Shown here: in pieces, positions 19,908 to 22,936 of the stretch
Layout: each line of letters opens with the position of its first letter
Numbering within the stretch: position 1 is the first letter of the stretch
From: Nitrospirota bacterium
GTDB taxonomy: Bacteria; Nitrospirota; Thermodesulfovibrionia; Thermodesulfovibrionales; JdFR-88
Reading direction: 5' to 3'
Length of the DNA: 22,936 nt
Assembly: GCA_021812785.1 (NCBI GenBank)
Contig: JAKAMR010000037.1
Coordinates: forward strand, 1-22,936
The notes under the pieces: generated by a model
The model's input: only the letters and a program-made list of their open reading frames with translations
What the model was told of the DNA's origin: nothing
The model's database searches: none
Made by a program: the position numbers and the translations under genes

Positions 19908-22307
19908 TTATATGTTCTCTTTCATCTCCCAGACGCCGCAGGGGCAGATACCCGCGCAGAAGCCGCAGCCGATGCACTTTTCATCGTCCACAACGTACTC
20001 GAACCCGCCGCCCGGTTTTTCGGCCCTTGATATGGCCCCCCAGTAGCAGGCGTTCTCGCACATGTGGCAGTCCCGGCAGCTCCCGCAGGACAGGCACCGG
20101 TTGGCGTCACATTTTGCGTCGTAAGCGGATTCTTTTTCTTTTGCGCTTGCCCGGTTGGCCTCGTAATAGACCGTTTTTATCCTCTCATAGGGGATGGGAG
20201 ATTTTACCTCCGGCATGTAATCGTAATGCATAAGGGCCGCATGAATCACTTCGGCAGTTTCCCTGCCCTGCCCTATCGCGTTGGTCACCAGACCGGGCCT
20301 TGTGGCATCGCCTATAGCGTAAACCCCCGGCTCGGTCGTCTGGCCGTTGCCGTCCACTTTTACCCAGCCGTTTCTGTCCCTGTCTATATTTTCGGGCAGG
20401 AAGTCCACCATCGGAGTCTCACCGACCGCAACGACCAGCAGGTCTGCCTGGATCGAAGAGCCGTCCTTGAAGTGGAGCGTCCTGGTCTTCTTGTCGTATC
20501 TTTCCGTGAACTTTGGCCAGAGGAACTTCGTGCCCAAGGCAGAGGCGGCCTCCATCTCCTTGCCGAATGCCGCGGGCTTCTGGATGTCAACGGCGGTCAC
20601 GGAAACAGCCCCGCAGTTCATGGCCTGCACGGCAACGTCCATGCCCACGTTGCCCGCCCCTATTATGGCCACGTTTTTCCCTTTAAGTTTGGGCTTGTCC
20701 CCCAGGTTGATGCCGCGGAGGAAATCATAGGCGGTGACCGTGTTACCGGAGCCCTCGAAGGTTATTACCCTGGGCTTGTGGGCGCCGCATGCCACCACAA
20801 CCACGTCGTGGCCCTTCGCGATCTTTTCAAACTTCTTCCTGTCCACCTTCGCCTTCAGATGGACCTTCACCCCTATCTCCTCGAACCTAGAAAGTTCCTT
20901 TTTAAGGATCTTCTGCGGGAGTCTTTCCCTTGGGATGCAGAGCTCAAGTTTCCCGCCCAGCTTTCCCTCAGCCTCATAGAGCTCCAACTGGTGGCCTTTC
21001 AGCGCAAGCTGCCAGGCGGCGGAGAGCCCGCCCGGGCCGCCGCCTATTACCGCTATCTTATGGCCCGTCTTTTTGGCCGGTTTCGGCGCCTTTATTTCAA
21101 GCGAAAGGCTGCCCAGCCTGTCTATGCTCAACGGGGAGTCAAACGAAACCCCTCTTGTGCAGCTTTGCATGCACAGGTTCGGACATATCTGTCCGCAGAC
21201 CGTGGCCGGCAGGGGGCTGTACTGAAGAACGTATTCGAGCGCCTCCTGCAGTTTGCCCGCCCTGATGAGGGCGGTCCTTTTATGGGTAGGTATATGGGTC
21301 GGGCAGCTGTAAGCGCAGGGCGGGCTGTATTTTTCGTTCTCCCATGCGGGCCTGTTCCGCCTGTCCTCGCCCGTTGTTATGTAAGGCAGAAGGCCTCTTT
21401 CATGCGACAGGTAGGGCGCGAAAATGCCGCCTTCGCCCACCTCTTTCTCCCATACATCCTTCGAAAACTCCCCAAACCCCGCCTTTTTCTTCTTGGCCTG
21501 CGCCTTTTCCGCGGGGGTGCGGGCCATGAGTTTTTTCCACTCGTCCTTGTCTTTTGTAAGCGGTCCGTAATAGTCCTCACGCTCAATGGCCTCAAGGAAC
21601 GGTTTCATGTTTTCCTTAAGCCATGTCCAGTCCTCGTCGCCAAGTTCGGAAAGCCTTACGTCAGCCGCGCTAAAACCCTTTATCGGCCCCCGGAAGTAGA
21701 TAACACCACCAACCATTCCCACGCATGGGCGGTATCCAAGGACGTTGTCCGGGTCTCTGGAGTCGACACCGCAGACCACGGAGATGCCCCCCGCCTTGAA
21801 CTCGGCGAAGGAGTCGCCCACATTCCTGAAATACCAGGACTGGGGGGGATCGAACCTTGGGTTATGCTTTGTGAGAGTATCCGAACGGGCGCCTGCGCTG
21901 CCCTGCACATAAAGGATGCCCTCGGCCGCCGCGTTATGGGCCCCGTTGGTGACGTCGCCAAGCACGGTGATCTTTGCTCCGCAGTTTACCCAGCCCACAT
22001 CGTCCGAAGCGCCTCCGTTTACGACGATATGCGTGCCTTCCATCCCCATGCTGCCAAGCCTTTGGCCCACCGGGCCCTCCACGGTGATGCGCACCGGGGC
22101 CTCCCTGGGCCATATGCGGCCGCCTATGCCGTGCTGGCCGTCCGCCGTCACATGCAGTTCCCTGGCGCCGTCTTTCACCGCCTCCTGGATGCGTTCTTCC
22201 AGGACGCGGGAGCTTACCCTTGCCCCTTCGATATTTCCCTTTATCTCAAAAAAAGAAAAAACCATCTTTCCGTTTTTTTCGCTCTTCATTCCGTTTTTAG
22301 CAGACAT
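19908..22307 (-). CDS. Fused glutamate synthase GXGXG domain - GltD-like oxidoreductase - ferredoxin
   Basis: One 799-residue chain joins three parts. Residues 15-250 are the GXGXG beta-helix domain that ends GltB in bacteria and is a separate subunit in archaea (GQHGIGGRIWPREAP, GSMGMEGTHIVVNGGASDD). Residues 325-700 are GltD-like: Fe-S cysteines C331, C335, C371, C375, C379 and C383, the FAD loop GGGPGGLSAA (422-431), the NAD(P)H loop GAGNVGMDVA (550-559) and GDATRPGLVTNAIGQGRETAE. Residues 733-790 add Cys-rich ferredoxin clusters (C733-C754 and CIGCGFCAGICPC, 778-790). It would pass electrons from NAD(P)H or ferredoxin to the FMN subunit for glutamate formation from 2-oxoglutarate and glutamine. 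It starts 11 bases inside the end of the FMN-subunit gene. Confidence 0.88.
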   Translation of the reverse strand: MSAKNGMKSEKNGKMVFSFFEIKGNIEGARVSSRVLEERIQEAVKDGARELHVTADGQHGIGGRIWPREAPVRITVEGPVGQRLGSMGMEGTHIVVNGGASDDVGWVNCGAKITVLGDVTNGAHNAAAEGILYVQGSAGARSDTLTKHNPRFDPPQSWYFRNVGDSFAEFKAGGISVVCGVDSRDPDNVLGYRPCVGMVGGVIYFRGPIKGFSAADVRLSELGDEDWTWLKENMKPFLEAIEREDYYGPLTKDKDEWKKLMARTPAEKAQAKKKKAGFGEFSKDVWEKEVGEGGIFAPYLSHERGLLPYITTGEDRRNRPAWENEKYSPPCAYSCPTHIPTHKRTALIRAGKLQEALEYVLQYSPLPATVCGQICPNLCMQSCTRGVSFDSPLSIDRLGSLSLEIKAPKPAKKTGHKIAVIGGGPGGLSAAWQLALKGHQLELYEAEGKLGGKLELCIPRERLPQKILKKELSRFEEIGVKVHLKAKVDRKKFEKIAKGHDVVVVACGAHKPRVITFEGSGNTVTAYDFLRGINLGDKPKLKGKNVAIIGAGNVGMDVAVQAMNCGAVSVTAVDIQKPAAFGKEMEAASALGTKFLWPKFTERYDKKTRTLHFKDGSSIQADLLVVAVGETPMVDFLPENIDRDRNGWVKVDGNGQTTEPGVYAIGDATRPGLVTNAIGQGRETAEVIHAALMHYDYMPEVKSPIPYERIKTVYYEANRASAKEKESAYDAKCDANRCLSCGSCRDCHMCENACYWGAISRAEKPGGGFEYVVDDEKCIGCGFCAGICPCGVWEMKENI

Positions 22308-22936
22308 AGCCGATGCCCAGCCTTTCCGCTATCGCCCTGTCATTAACGCTCAGTCCGTCGGACATGCCTATGGGGAGCTCCGTGCTCCTGCCCATGGGTG
22401 CGAATATCTTCTTAAGCTCCGTGTCCGCGGCCCGGAACACATCCACAAGCCGCTCGGCCACCCTGGAGGAATCAAGCCTCCTGTAGAGTTTCGGGTCCTG
22501 CGTGGTGATGCCCCTCGGGCATCTGCCCGTGTTGCAGAGGTTGCAGCGGTTGTTCTCGTCGCCCAGGCAACCTGCCGTGGACTGCATCAGGTACTTGCCG
22601 ACAGACACCATGGAAGCGCCAAGCATGATGAGGGCGGCGGCGTTTGCCGCAAGGTTGCCTTTCTTGCCGATGCCGCCCGCCGCGATCAGCGGCAGTTCGT
22701 TCTGCTTGCCCTGCTTTACGAGGTCCAGGTAGCACTCCCTGATGTTGGAGGCTATGGGATGGCCCATCTTGTCCATCGAGACGTTATAGGCCGCGCCGGT
22801 GCCGCCGTCTTCCCCGTCTATGGAAAGCGCCGCGGCATAGGGATTTCTGGCCAGGTTATTCAGCACCGCCTTCGCGGTTTTGGTGCCCGATATCTTGGGA
22901 TAGACCGGCACCCTGACCCCCCAGGCCATTGACATG
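22297..22936 (-). CDS. Glutamate synthase FMN-binding subunit, N-terminus beyond the window
   Basis: The C-terminal 212 residues of an archaeal-type GltB core (FMN domain). Visible are SIDGEDGGTGAAYNVS, the FMN phosphate region AAGGIGKKGNLAANAAALIMLGAS, and the 3Fe-4S cysteine cluster CLGDENNRCNLCNTGRCPRG. This domain forms glutamate from 2-oxoglutarate and the ammonia released by a separate glutaminase. The reading frame is open to the window edge, and a full protein of this family would extend a few hundred residues further, so the first Met at 22935 is not the start. The glutaminase part is not in the window. It overlaps the next gene by 11 bases. Confidence 0.92.
   Translation of the reverse strand, partial: MSMAWGVRVPVYPKISGTKTAKAVLNNLARNPYAAALSIDGEDGGTGAAYNVSMDKMGHPIASNIRECYLDLVKQGKQNELPLIAAGGIGKKGNLAANAAALIMLGASMVSVGKYLMQSTAGCLGDENNRCNLCNTGRCPRGITTQDPKLYRRLDSSRVAERLVDVFRAADTELKKIFAPMGRSTELPIGMSDGLSVNDRAIAERLGIGYVC

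Noticed and set aside
20064..22346. A 760-codon open frame on the plus strand opposite the fused glutamate synthase
   Set aside because: It mirrors a high-GC coding gene codon by codon; the opposite strand carries clear FAD, NAD and Fe-S motifs, and the plus frame has no family resemblance.

Overview
The window reads as a piece of a bacterial chromosome of roughly 55 % GC with AT-rich gene borders, mostly housekeeping genes on the minus strand. The mix suggests an anaerobic, sulfur-cycling Gram-negative-like bacterium, for example Nitrospirota or a deltaproteobacterium-like lineage: RNA-binding RRM protein, DUF507 pair, DUF1385 in the prfA block, a three-piece (archaeal-type) glutamate synthase, and a TusA/E1/JAMM sulfur-transfer cluster. 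This placement is an inference from gene content, not from a marker-gene comparison. No phage, transposase, CRISPR array, rRNA or tRNA gene was seen.

Layout. 26-3675 (minus): greA, a DUF4149 membrane protein, an M23/LytM-like protein, a two-TM potassium-channel-like protein and a lipoprotein whose real start is an internal TTG. 3749-6912 (plus): hom (homoserine dehydrogenase), a TusA-like protein, a MoeB/ThiF-like E1 and a JAMM (M67) peptidase, ending in a hairpin terminator that overlaps the last codons. 6951-9202 (minus): an RRM protein, then a secreted LysM-LysM-LysM-NlpC/P60 hydrolase. 9381-11330 (minus): a membrane GAF-GAF-GGDEF diguanylate cyclase. 11403-13269 (minus): rpsF-ssb-rpsR followed by two DUF507 genes where rplI often sits. 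13298-15143 (minus): ino1 plus a CDP-alcohol phosphatidyltransferase, a two-step route to an inositol phospholipid. 15164-18487 (minus): rpmE, DUF1385, prfA, prmC. 18536-19624 (plus): a lone SAM methyltransferase behind a long structured leader. 19874-22936 (minus): the FMN subunit of glutamate synthase (cut by the window edge) and a fused GXGXG-GltD-ferredoxin polypeptide.

How the genes work together. hom makes homoserine, and the three genes after it are the parts of a protein-thiocarboxylate sulfur relay (sulfur carrier, E1 adenylyltransferase, JAMM protease) like that known for homocysteine synthesis in Wolinella. The ubiquitin-like carrier itself is not in the window. ino1 and the phosphatidyltransferase are four bases apart and chemically consecutive. 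RF1 and its glutamine methyltransferase overlap and start from a TTG with a good ribosome site. Several promoters can be read by eye; those of DUF4149 and greA place the transcript start at or almost at the ATG, suggesting leaderless mRNAs.
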